Shown here in pieces: positions 26,551 through 33,211 of a stretch of DNA of 64,000 nucleotides. A program made the translations under genes and the position numbers. Under the pieces are notes generated by a model that made no database searches, was not told the origin of the DNA, and saw nothing but the letters and a program-made list of their open reading frames with translations. Position 1 is the stretch's first letter. Each line of letters begins with the position of its first letter. Source of the DNA: G016756615 sp050958605. GTDB taxonomy: Bacteria > Pseudomonadota > Alphaproteobacteria > Rhizobiales > Rhizobiaceae. Location: the NCBI RefSeq assembly GCF_050958605.1, contig NZ_JBJHDO010000004.1:1-64000 (forward strand), read 5' to 3'.

Positions 26551-27393
26551 ATGAAAGAGTCTGACGGCCAGGTGGCCGACATTTTGCGCGCGGCCGATCG
26601 CGACCGTTATCTTTCAGCGCTTTATGCGCCGGCGGAGAAGCGGGAAGGCTTGTTTGCGCTTTACGCCTTCAATGCCGAGATCGCGGCGATCCGCGATCGA
26701 ATCCGCGATCCGTTGCCCGGCGAGATCCGGCTGCAATGGTGGCGCGACGTGCTGGCTGCTCCGAAGGGCGCCGGCGAAGGCCACCCTGTCGCTGTCGCAC
26801 TGATCAAGACGATCGCCGCCAATAGTTTGCCGCCGGCGGCCTTCGACAATTATCTCGAGGCACGCATCTTCGACCTCTATGACGATCCGATGCCGAGCCG
26901 GGGCGATCTCGAAGGTTATTGCGGCGAGACGGCGTCCGTGATCGTCCAACTCGCGGCCTTGATCCTCGATCGCGCTTCCGCGCCGGATCACGCCGAACTC
27001 GCCGGCCATGCCGGTTGTGCGCAGGCGATTGCCGGTCTCTTGCGGCTTTTGCCGATGCATCGCGCCAGAGGGCAGTGTTATGTCCCGCGCGACATCCTGT
27101 CGGCGGCCGGGACCTCGCCTGAAGAATTCATAGCCGGTGACGCCCCGGAGGCGCCCCGCCGCGCCGTCGAGGCGATGATTGCCTTGGCCAATCACCATCT
27201 GAATGCGTTCCGGGAGGGGGCTCGGCGTCTTCCGCAAAGGCTGCGTCCCGCTTTCCTCCCGGTCGCGCTTGTTCCGGCCTATCTGGACAAGCTGGCCCGC
27301 GATCCCGGCAGGGCGCTGCGCGTCCCTGCCGACATCTCCGAGGTCAGGCGTCATTGGATCATGTTCCGAACCGCCGTCCGTGGGTGGCGGTGA
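26551..27393 (+). CDS. Squalene/phytoene synthase-like protein (NDUFAF6 homologue)
   Basis: Predicted 280-aa protein with the trans-isoprenyl synthase fold. Recognisable segments are DRDRYLSALYAPAEKREGLFALYAFN (about 12-37), LQWWRDVL (about 64-71), LYDDPMPSRGDLEGYCGETAS (about 110-130) and RLLPMHRARGQCYVPRDIL. The second Asp-rich motif of true synthases (NxLRDxxED) is missing; the corresponding stretch reads AGLLRLLPMHRA, so catalysis is unlikely. This is the pattern of NDUFAF6, a mitochondrial complex I assembly factor. Adjacent to the NDUFAF3-like gene. It should not be called phytoene synthase. Confidence 0.82.
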   Translation: MKESDGQVADILRAADRDRYLSALYAPAEKREGLFALYAFNAEIAAIRDRIRDPLPGEIRLQWWRDVLAAPKGAGEGHPVAVALIKTIAANSLPPAAFDNYLEARIFDLYDDPMPSRGDLEGYCGETASVIVQLAALILDRASAPDHAELAGHAGCAQAIAGLLRLLPMHRARGQCYVPRDILSAAGTSPEEFIAGDAPEAPRRAVEAMIALANHHLNAFREGARRLPQRLRPAFLPVALVPAYLDKLARDPGRALRVPADISEVRRHWIMFRTAVRGWR

Positions 27394-27901
27394 GGACGGC
27401 ACGATTGACGTAAACGTCAGTAGTTCGAGCCTCCACCCTGCGCTGCACCCCAAGGGGAGAATTTGGCTGTCGGTGACCACAGCACTCGAATTGCGACGTT
27501 GCTGATTGCGAAAAGCGAAAATGAAGGCCAATCTCCCCCCTTGTGGGCTACGAGATTCACACATCCGGCTGAGCTGTCTGGAACACCTCTCATCCGACCG
27601 CGCTTGGCGCGGCCACCTTCTCCCACAAGGGGAGAAGGGGGGAGTTTTGCACAAACGCTCATGCCAATCGCCAGCGCTGGCGATTGGCATGAGCGCTGCG
27701 GCCGTCTTGCCTTCTCCCCTTGTGGGAGAAGGTGGCCGACAAGCTTGTGACGCGGCCAAGCCGCGGCACAAGCGCCGGAGGTCGGATGAGGGGTATTCCA
27801 GAGACCGCCGACGATACGCAAGATGTGTGAATGTCGTAGCTTTGTGGGTGAGATGTCCGGCAGGACAGAGGGGGGTGGACAGCGCCACCCGATGCATCCC
27901 A
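27394..27901. repeat. Repeat island: composite palindromic repeat, copy 2
   Basis: About 500 bp without a credible gene. The centre is a perfect 40-bp palindrome at 27656-27695, flanked by inverted arms (ACCTTCTCCCACAAGGGG at about 27613 and complement near 27716) and outer arms CTCATCCGACC / GGTCGGATGAG. The modules match copy 1 at 1-290 in inverted orientation. The right end (about 27850-27885) carries GATGTCCGGCAGGACAGAGGGG, a motif I recall as very abundant between Mesorhizobium genes. It separates + strand secDF-operon genes from - strand trmFO, so it may also act as a terminator. Confidence 0.8.
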
Positions 27902-29320
27902 CTATTCGGCGGCGGCAGCCGCCTTGTCGAGCCCGAGCCAGGCGCGGCAGTCCGCAAGCGCCCGCGCCGTAATCGCCTTCTTCTTCGCGATCGACTTTTC
28001 CTTGCCGCGCAGGCGCTTGCCTTCGACCTTGGGCACCTCGGCAGCGGGGAACAGCCCGAAATTGATGTTCATCGGCTGGAACGAGCGCTTTCCCGGCTCG
28101 TCCTCGGAGACGATATGGCCGCCGGTGATGTGGTTGAGCAGGGCGCCGAAAGCAGTGGTTGCCGGCGGCGAGGGCAGGCTCTCCCCCAGGCGTTCCGCTG
28201 CAGCGAAGCGGCCGGCGAGCAGCCCGATCGCCGCGCTCTCGACATAACCCTCGCACCCGGTGATCTGGCCGGCGAAACGCAGGCCGGGGCGCAACTTGAG
28301 CTGCAGCGAGCCGTCGAGCAGGGTCGGCGAGTTGATGTAAGTGTTGCGGTGCAGGCCGCCGAGCCGCGCAAATTCCGCATTCTCCAGGCCAGGGATCATC
28401 CTGAAGATGCGTGTCTGCTCGCCATGCCTCAGCTTGGTCTGGAAGCCGACCATGTTGTAGAGGCTGCCGAGCGCATTGTCCTGACGAAGCTGCACAACCG
28501 CATAGGGCTTGACCGAAGGGTTATGCGCGTTGGTGAGGCCCATCGGCTTCATTGGTCCATGCCGCAGGGTCTCCGGCCCACGTTCGGCCATCACCTCGAT
28601 CGGCAGGCAGCCGTCGAAATAGGGCGTTCCTTCCCACTCCTTGAATTCGGTCTTCTGCCCGTCGAGAACGGCCTGGATGAAGGCCTCGTATTGGGCCTTG
28701 TCCATCGGGCAATTGATGTAGTCCTTGCCGGTGCCGCCGGGGCCGACCTTGTCGTAGCGCGACTGGAACCAGCAGACATTCATGTCGATCGTGTCGAAAT
28801 GGATGATGGGTGCGATCGCGTCGAAGAAGGCGAGGGCGTCGGCTCCAGTGGCCGCGCGGATGGCCTCCGCGAGAGAGGGCGCGGTGAGCGGCCCCGTGGC
28901 GATTATCGCTTGATCCCACTCCTCGGCCGGCAGGCCGGCGACCTCCTCGCGGACCACAGTGATGAGGGGATGCGCCTCGATCTTCTCGGTGACGGCCGCC
29001 GAGAAGCCGTCGCGGTCGACGGCCAGCGCACTGCCTGCGGGAACCTGATGCGCGTCGCCGGCTGTCATGATCAGCGAGCCCGCCAGACGCATCTCTGCGT
29101 GAAGCAGCCCGACGGCGTTGGTCTCGGCATCGTCGGAACGGAACGAATTGGAACAGACGAGCTCGGCCAGTCCTTCGGTCTTGTGCGCTTCGGTTCCGCG
29201 CACCGGCCGCATTTCGTGGAGGATCACCGGAACGCCGGCCTGTGCCGCCTGCCATGCGGCTTCCGAGCCGGCCAGCCCGCCTCCGATGATGTGGATAGGT
29301 TTCGTCGCCTTCGTGCTCAT
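27902..29320 (-). CDS. trmFO: Methylenetetrahydrofolate--tRNA-(uracil-5-)-methyltransferase
   Basis: Predicted 472-aa FAD/folate enzyme forming m5U54 in the T-loop of tRNAs. The N-terminal dinucleotide fold IHIIGGGLAGSEAAWQAAQAGV (about 9-30) binds FAD; LHEMRPVRGTEAHKT and LVCSNSFRSDD (about 34-70) are TrmFO signatures, with further conserved EGTPYFDGCLPIE and NFGLFP segments. The start MSTKATKP is selected from the family; the open frame upstream is untranslated. Single gene, divergent from the lipoprotein at 29458. Confidence 0.95.
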   Translation of the reverse strand: MSTKATKPIHIIGGGLAGSEAAWQAAQAGVPVILHEMRPVRGTEAHKTEGLAELVCSNSFRSDDAETNAVGLLHAEMRLAGSLIMTAGDAHQVPAGSALAVDRDGFSAAVTEKIEAHPLITVVREEVAGLPAEEWDQAIIATGPLTAPSLAEAIRAATGADALAFFDAIAPIIHFDTIDMNVCWFQSRYDKVGPGGTGKDYINCPMDKAQYEAFIQAVLDGQKTEFKEWEGTPYFDGCLPIEVMAERGPETLRHGPMKPMGLTNAHNPSVKPYAVVQLRQDNALGSLYNMVGFQTKLRHGEQTRIFRMIPGLENAEFARLGGLHRNTYINSPTLLDGSLQLKLRPGLRFAGQITGCEGYVESAAIGLLAGRFAAAERLGESLPSPPATTAFGALLNHITGGHIVSEDEPGKRSFQPMNINFGLFPAAEVPKVEGKRLRGKEKSIAKKKAITARALADCRAWLGLDKAAAAAE

Positions 29321-29457
29321 GTCGGCCGGAATAATCCTCGCATCAGCGAAAAGCAAGGAATGGAGGCTGTTGCATTCTTGCCTCTCTCGGCCCGCGATCT
29401 TCAACGGGTAAGGCAAGCCGGATTGCGGCCCGCCCGGCCTCCCGCTAATCATCGTGC

Positions 29458-30075
29458 ATGAAGAGCCGTTCGGTAGCGCCCGCCTTGTTGTTGGTTCTTG
29501 CAGGTGCCGTTGCCGGATGCACCTCCGCGACAAGCCGTTACGACGCGCAACTCAAGAAGGTCGATCCAGCCCGGATCTATGTCTGCCACGGTTTTGATTG
29601 CTACCTTAAGACCCGCCTCGACATCACTGCCGCCGATGCTCGCCGGTTCTCCCAGATCATGGCGTCGGGCGCCGCATCGCCGCAGGCGGAGCGAGCGGCT
29701 ATCTCCAAGGCCGTCCAATATTTCGAAACGCGGGCTGGCGAAGCCATCGGCGTGCGCGACGAGCCGAAGTCGAGCTTCGGCAAGTCGGGAGAGAAGGGCC
29801 AGATGGATTGCATCGACGAATCCACCAACACCCGGTCGCTTCTGCGTTATCTCGCCAAGCGTGGCCTGCTGAAATACCACACGGTGGAAAGCAACGTCTC
29901 CCGCGGCCTCTTCATCGATGGCCGCTATCCGCATTCGACTGCGGTGATCCAGGAGAAAGGGGGCGTCAAATGGGCGGTGGATTCCTGGTATGCGCCAATG
30001 GGTGGCGCGCCGGACATCATCCCCTTGAGTGACTGGCTGCCGCGCGGCGTGCTTTCAAGCGGTGCCCTGAACTGA
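29458..30075 (+). CDS. Lipoprotein with possible Cys-His-Asp (transglutaminase-like) triad
   Basis: Predicted 205-aa lipoprotein: signal peptide with lipobox GAVAGC (Cys 21). I do not recognise a named family. The mature part has QMDCIDESTNTRSLLRYL (Cys about 122), DGRYPHSTAVI (His about 161) and KWAVDSWYAP (Asp about 174). This order and spacing resemble the Cys-His-Asp triad of bacterial transglutaminase-like cysteine peptidases, which suggests but does not show an enzyme acting on envelope peptides. It reads into the + strand side of the hairpin array at 30122, whose first hairpin ends in CGTTTT and could terminate it. Confidence 0.7.
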   Translation: MKSRSVAPALLLVLAGAVAGCTSATSRYDAQLKKVDPARIYVCHGFDCYLKTRLDITAADARRFSQIMASGAASPQAERAAISKAVQYFETRAGEAIGVRDEPKSSFGKSGEKGQMDCIDESTNTRSLLRYLAKRGLLKYHTVESNVSRGLFIDGRYPHSTAVIQEKGGVKWAVDSWYAPMGGAPDIIPLSDWLPRGVLSSGALN

Positions 30076-30121
30076 GGGGCTGCAACCAGCGTCCATAATG
30101 CCTGGATAGTCCTCCAAATGC

Positions 30122-30279
30122 ACAACACCCGCCGGGGGAGGAGATCCGGCGGGTGTCGTTTTGGTCGGCCAGCGTCGGGAGGAGGAGAAGCTGGCCGCAT
30201 CTGTCGGGACCTGGGAGGAGGTAGGTCCGGACAAGATCTCTAGATTCGTCGGTCGCTTCCCGATCGGGGAAGCTTGGGA
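30122..30279 (-). ncRNA. CcsR/Cuckoo (alpha-r14)-like sRNA unit, distal copy
   Basis: One of three tandem units with exact 158-bp period, read on the - strand downstream of the DUF1127 gene. Core 30228 to 30125. Three hairpins: GGACCT/AGGTCC stem (30207-30228) with loop ACCTCCTCCC; GGCCAGC/GCTGGCC stem (about 30167-30193) with CCTCCTCCC in its loop; and ACACCCGCCGG/CCGGCGGGTGT stem (30125-30156) with loop CTCCTCCCC. The loops are complementary to Shine-Dalgarno sequences. On the + strand the last hairpin is followed by CGTTTT. Family assignment rests on the motif and the DUF1127 neighbour. Confidence 0.75.
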
Positions 30280-30437
30280 ACAACACCCGCCGGGGGAGGA
30301 GGTCCGGCGGGTGTCGTTTTGGTCGGCCAGCGTCGGGAGGAGGAGAGGCTGGCCGCATCTGTCGGGACCTGGGAGGAGGTAGGTCCGGACAAGATCTCCG
30401 AATTCATATGTCGCTTCCCCTCGGGGGAAGCCTGGGA
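30280..30437 (-). ncRNA. CcsR/Cuckoo-like sRNA unit, middle copy
   Basis: Second 158-bp unit, nearly identical to the distal copy. Core 30386 to 30283 with hairpins at 30365-30386, about 30325-30351 and 30283-30314. All three loops contain exact CCTCCTCCC on the - strand. An extra GCTTCCCC/GGGGAAGC hairpin around 30415-30432 separates it from the next unit and could be a processing boundary. Confidence 0.75.
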
Positions 30438-30548
30438 ACAACACCCGCCGGGGGAGGAGGTCCGGCGGGTGTCGTTTTGATGGCCAGCAATCGGGAGGAG
30501 GTGAAAGCTGGCCTTATTCGCCATGGCCTGGGAGGAGGTAGGCCGGGG
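30438..30548 (-). ncRNA. CcsR/Cuckoo-like sRNA unit, promoter-proximal copy
   Basis: Third, shorter unit lying about 20 nt after the DUF1127 stop codon. Hairpins at 30525-30544 (GGCCT/AGGCC), 30482-30513 (GGCCAGC/GCTGGCC) and 30441-30472 (ACACCCGCCGG/CCGGCGGGTGT), each with CCTCCTCCC in the loop. The first stem differs from the other copies by paired changes that keep base pairing, evidence that the structure is selected. Probably transcribed from the DUF1127 promoter and processed. Confidence 0.78.
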
Positions 30549-30565
30549 CGAAAACCCGTTGTTCG

Positions 30566-30706
30566 TCAGATCGACTTGCGCGCGACGTAAGGAATGTCGC
30601 TGCGGCTGATGCCGAGGTCGTTCAGTTCGCGGTTCGACAGGCGGCTCAGCTCGGACACGGTTTCCCGGTAGCGGCGCCAGTTGCGGTAGTTGCGGATCAG
30701 GTTCAT
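30566..30706 (-). CDS. DUF1127 mini-protein
   Basis: 46-aa basic protein, MNLIRNYRNWRRYRETVSEL at the start and SNRELNDLGISRSDIPYVAR near the end, the hallmark of the DUF1127 family. Homologues in alphaproteobacteria are small RNA-binding or stress-related proteins; in Rhodobacter the homologue CcaF1 is encoded just upstream of, and co-transcribed with, CcsR sRNAs carrying CCUCCUCCC loops (established knowledge, recalled). The same order is seen here. In Brucella several DUF1127 genes are under the LysR regulator VtlR. Promoter and palindrome upstream are described separately. Confidence 0.9.
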   Translation of the reverse strand: MNLIRNYRNWRRYRETVSELSRLSNRELNDLGISRSDIPYVARKSI

Positions 30707-30759
30707 CTCAGTCTCGTTTCGTCTTTATTCTTGCGGTTTGTCATTCGTGAACGATGCGT

Positions 30760-30788
30760 AGATAGACGCGTCGCCCGAGTTTTTGAAG
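30760..30788 (-). promoter_or_regulatory. Sigma70-type promoter of the DUF1127-sRNA locus
   Basis: On the - strand CTTCAA (30788-30783), a 17-nt spacer, then CTATCT (30765-30760). The rhizobial housekeeping consensus is CTTGAC-N17-CTATAT, giving 4/6 and 5/6 matches with ideal spacing. Predicted transcript start near 30753, leaving a leader of roughly 47 nt before the DUF1127 ATG. Confidence 0.6.
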
Positions 30789-30793
30789 AGCTG

Positions 30794-30810
30794 TTGCTGC
30801 ATGGCAGCAA
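30794..30810. promoter_or_regulatory. Palindromic activator-like site upstream of the DUF1127 promoter
   Basis: TTGCTGC-ATG-GCAGCAA, perfect 7-bp arms, centred about 16 bp upstream of the predicted -35 box. It fits the T-N11-A logic of LysR-type activators. A VtlR/LsrB-type regulator is a reasonable guess because that family controls DUF1127 genes in Brucella and relatives; this is inference. Confidence 0.5.
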
Positions 30811-30949
30811 TGCAGATTGTGCAATGCACCATCACAAACCATTCGCATTTGCGGCAAAATTTTACCCGAATCAAAAATCTCGCAACGTCAAGGACTTGCA
30901 TCGGGTCTTGCGAGTAGGCAGCGTGCTCCGGGAGAGGAATCCGATATCG

Positions 30950-32053
30950 ATGGTCGCCTACGCCACCCAGGTAAAGAAGGACATCGCACGCTGGGTCGAA
31001 CGGGGCTTGATCGACTCCGGCACAGCGGACGCGCTTTCGCGGGATATCGACGCACGCCGGCGCGCTTCGTTCGGCTTCGGCACCATCCTAGCGATTCTGG
31101 CGGCCATTCTGTTCGGCGCCGCCATTCTGCTTTTCGTGGCGGCGAACTGGGAGGTGATGCCGAGGCTCGCGCGCGTGGCGCTTCTCTTCTCCACGGTCTT
31201 TGTCGGCTATGTGGGCGGAGCGCTGTTGAAGCTGCGGGGCCACGAGGCGCTCGGCGAAGCTCTGTGGCTGGTCGGGGCGGGCGCCTTCGGCGGGTCGATC
31301 GCCCTCGTCGGGCAGATGTATCACTTGCCCGGCGACGAGGCCGGCGCGGTTCTGACCTGGTGCCTCGGCACCGGTCTTGCCGCCGCCGCCCTCCGCTCCG
31401 GCCCCTTGACGGCGGCAGGCGTCGCTCTCGCCGCCGGGTGGCTGTTCATGCGGGGTTTCGAATCCTGGGACGCCGAAGGCTTCCCGCACCTCTTCCTGCC
31501 GATCGCTGCCGCTCTTTGGCTCATCTCCTACTGGACCGACAGTCGCGTCGCGCGACATCTCCTCCTGCTGTCGCTCATTTCCTATGTGGCGCTGCTCGCT
31601 ATGGTCCACGACACCGTTGCCGTGGCGACAGGGCTGGCAGCGGGCTCGGCAGCCCTTTTTGCGCTGGCTGTATCGGCGTCCCAGGCCACGGAGGGCGTCG
31701 CTCGGATCGGGGGGAATCTGCCGACCTATGGCCTCATTGGTTTCCTGGTCGGCATGGTGTTCCTGCAACTCGATACGGAGGAGGTGGGACGGCTGGTCGG
31801 CACCGCCGCCGTCACACTCGCCGGCATCGTCGGCGCACTTTTGACGGCCGGAAGGGACAACAGGGCGCTGCGTTGGATCGCCTATCTCGGCTTTGCCTTC
31901 GAATTGTGCTTCTTATATGCCGTGACGCTCGGCACCATGCTCGGCACGGCGGGCTTTCTCCTGGCGGCGGCGTTGATCTTGGGCGTCCTTGCCGTCGTCA
32001 TCATCCGCGTGGAGCGCCGCATGGCCACTCCGGCCGAAGGGAGCGCGGCATGA
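30950..32053 (+). CDS. DUF2157 multispanning membrane protein
   Basis: Predicted 367-aa inner-membrane protein. The N-terminal ARWVERGLIDSGTADALSRDI (about 13-33) is the DUF2157 cytoplasmic helix-pair, followed by around ten hydrophobic segments from LAILAAILFGAAILLFVAAN (about 47-66) onward. No enzymatic motif is visible and function is unknown. The ATG at 30950 is chosen because the family begins just before this helix; the open frame extends upstream into the DUF1127 promoter region without family similarity. The stop overlaps the next gene by 4 nt (ATGA). Confidence 0.83.
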   Translation: MVAYATQVKKDIARWVERGLIDSGTADALSRDIDARRRASFGFGTILAILAAILFGAAILLFVAANWEVMPRLARVALLFSTVFVGYVGGALLKLRGHEALGEALWLVGAGAFGGSIALVGQMYHLPGDEAGAVLTWCLGTGLAAAALRSGPLTAAGVALAAGWLFMRGFESWDAEGFPHLFLPIAAALWLISYWTDSRVARHLLLLSLISYVALLAMVHDTVAVATGLAAGSAALFALAVSASQATEGVARIGGNLPTYGLIGFLVGMVFLQLDTEEVGRLVGTAAVTLAGIVGALLTAGRDNRALRWIAYLGFAFELCFLYAVTLGTMLGTAGFLLAAALILGVLAVVIIRVERRMATPAEGSAA

Positions 32054-32634
32054 TGCGGGGCTGGAGACTTGTCGTTGCGGCCATCGTCTTGTCACTTGTC
32101 CAGATCGGCTTCCTCGGTTGGATGATCACTGGCCGCGCGGCGATCCTGCGGGGCGGCGCGGAAGTGCTTCTGAAGGTCGAACCCGTCGATCCACGCGATC
32201 TCTTGCGGGGCGATTATGTGTCGTTGAGTTACGAGATCACGAACATTCCGACGAGCATCGTCACCAATGTCCGAGAGGGAGCGTCCGTCACGGAGGCGGG
32301 TCCGATCTTTGTGCGCCTGCACAAGGAGCCCGATGGCTTCTGGCGAGCCGTTTCGGCGTCGCTCGATGTTCCGGCCTCCGCGCCGCCGGAGCCCGGTGAG
32401 GCCGATATCAGAGGCGAGGTCATCTCGGGACGGCCGCTGGAGGCGGGCGGCTCGGTGCGTGCCCATTACGGGATCGAGCGATTCTATCTGCCGGAAGGCA
32501 CGGGGCGGGCTATAGAGAATGACATGCGCGTGCGCCCCTTCGCCATGCGGGTTGCGATCGCCAAGGACGGGACTGCCCAGATCAGGGCGCTCGTCGACGA
32601 GGGCAAAACGCTTTTTGAGGAACCGCTTTACTAG
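32050..32634 (+). CDS. GDYXXLXY-motif membrane-anchored protein
   Basis: Predicted 194-aa protein with one N-terminal anchor (about 6-27) and the family-defining GDYVSLSY at 54-61, within VDPRDLLRGDYVSLSYEI. A second partial copy of the pattern, RDLLRG/VRAHYGIERFYLPEG, appears in the C-terminal half. These proteins are almost always paired with DUF2157 membrane proteins, as here through an ATGA overlap, implying a two-component complex. The role is unknown; an envelope or signal-peptidase-like substrate role has not been shown. Confidence 0.82.
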   Translation: MMRGWRLVVAAIVLSLVQIGFLGWMITGRAAILRGGAEVLLKVEPVDPRDLLRGDYVSLSYEITNIPTSIVTNVREGASVTEAGPIFVRLHKEPDGFWRAVSASLDVPASAPPEPGEADIRGEVISGRPLEAGGSVRAHYGIERFYLPEGTGRAIENDMRVRPFAMRVAIAKDGTAQIRALVDEGKTLFEEPLY

Positions 32635-32778
32635 CTCAGGTCCGCACGGCGATCGCGTCAGTCCCGCCATCGCGGGTGGCAATGGAGGTGCGGGCGAAAC
32701 CCTGGCGGCCATCTGGCGTCCGGGACGATCTCATTCGCAGACGGGCAGGGTGCGGCACTGAATGGAGCGTGAACGTCC

Positions 32779-32806
32779 TTGAAACGCGGGAGTTCTCGCG
32801 TTTCAA
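32779..32806. terminator. Inverted repeat downstream of the Cys-rich gene
   Basis: Perfect 10-bp arms TTGAAACGCG / CGCGTTTCAA with an 8-nt loop, in the gap between two converging genes (GDYXXLXY and the Cys-rich protein). It lacks a clear T-run, so the terminator call is moderate. Confidence 0.5.
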
Positions 32807-32823
32807 CCCCATGGCGAACTGCT

Positions 32824-33057
32824 TCAGGCTCTGTCCTGGACGCCGGTAGCGCCTTCCTGTTCCGCGCAATGGGCACAGCAGTAGATAATGTCGTCCTGCT
32901 CTACGCCGTGCCCGATGATGCGGCATTCGCAATGCGGGCATGTCGGCGCAAGCTTGTGGATCGCGCATTCGAAACTGTCGAACGTATAGGTCTGGCCGCC
33001 AGACATCACCTGAAACGTCTTGTCGTAGTCGTTGCCGCACTGATCGCATCGGGCCAT
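32824..33057 (-). CDS. Small Cys/His-rich zinc protein (metallothionein-like)
   Basis: Predicted 77-aa protein with nine cysteines: C4-x2-C7, C31, C40-x2-C43-x-C45, C60-C61-x2-C64, plus H34, H42, H50 and H63. Segments FDSFECAIHKLAPTCPHC and CRIIGHGVE mark a family of short rhizobial proteins often annotated as metallothionein-like or zinc-ribbon proteins. The start at 33057 gives MARCDQCGNDYDK and is followed by a clean body; GGAGGATTTCCC lies upstream on its strand. Metal storage or a zinc-dependent adaptor role is inferred. Confidence 0.83.
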   Translation of the reverse strand: MARCDQCGNDYDKTFQVMSGGQTYTFDSFECAIHKLAPTCPHCECRIIGHGVEQDDIIYCCAHCAEQEGATGVQDRA

Positions 33058-33211
33058 GGGAAATCCTCCTGAAGCCCGTAACAAATAAAGGGATGGCAAG
33101 TTCCCGCGACCGGCAGCCAGCGTTTGCTCTATGTCGCTGAAAACTGCCCGGAGGGAACAATGACGCCCCCGCGGAATTCTGCGAGATGGCGAAATCCTTG
33201 CGAATATTGCC

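Noticed and set aside
26551..27393. Carotenoid or hopanoid biosynthesis gene
   Set aside because: Second Asp-rich motif missing and no crt or hpn neighbours; fits the NDUFAF6-like class instead.
26614..27957. 447-aa - strand open frame across the phytoene synthase-like gene and repeat island
   Set aside because: Antisense shadow of a GC-rich gene; the part in the repeat island is palindromic DNA with no protein character.
27506..29461. 651-aa + strand open frame opposite trmFO
   Set aside because: Entirely antisense to trmFO, which has clear family signatures; the + frame has Arg/His/Asp-biased composition typical of a shadow.
30122..30548. CRISPR array suggested by three regularly spaced repeats
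   Set aside because: The whole 158-bp unit repeats, with no variable spacers between short repeats and no cas genes nearby. It is a tandem duplication of structured RNA units.
30122..30548. Array of ribosome-binding sites on the + strand (repeated GGGAGGAGG)
   Set aside because: No coding frame follows any of them, the motif sits in hairpin loops, and the DUF1127 gene that defines the locus is on the - strand.
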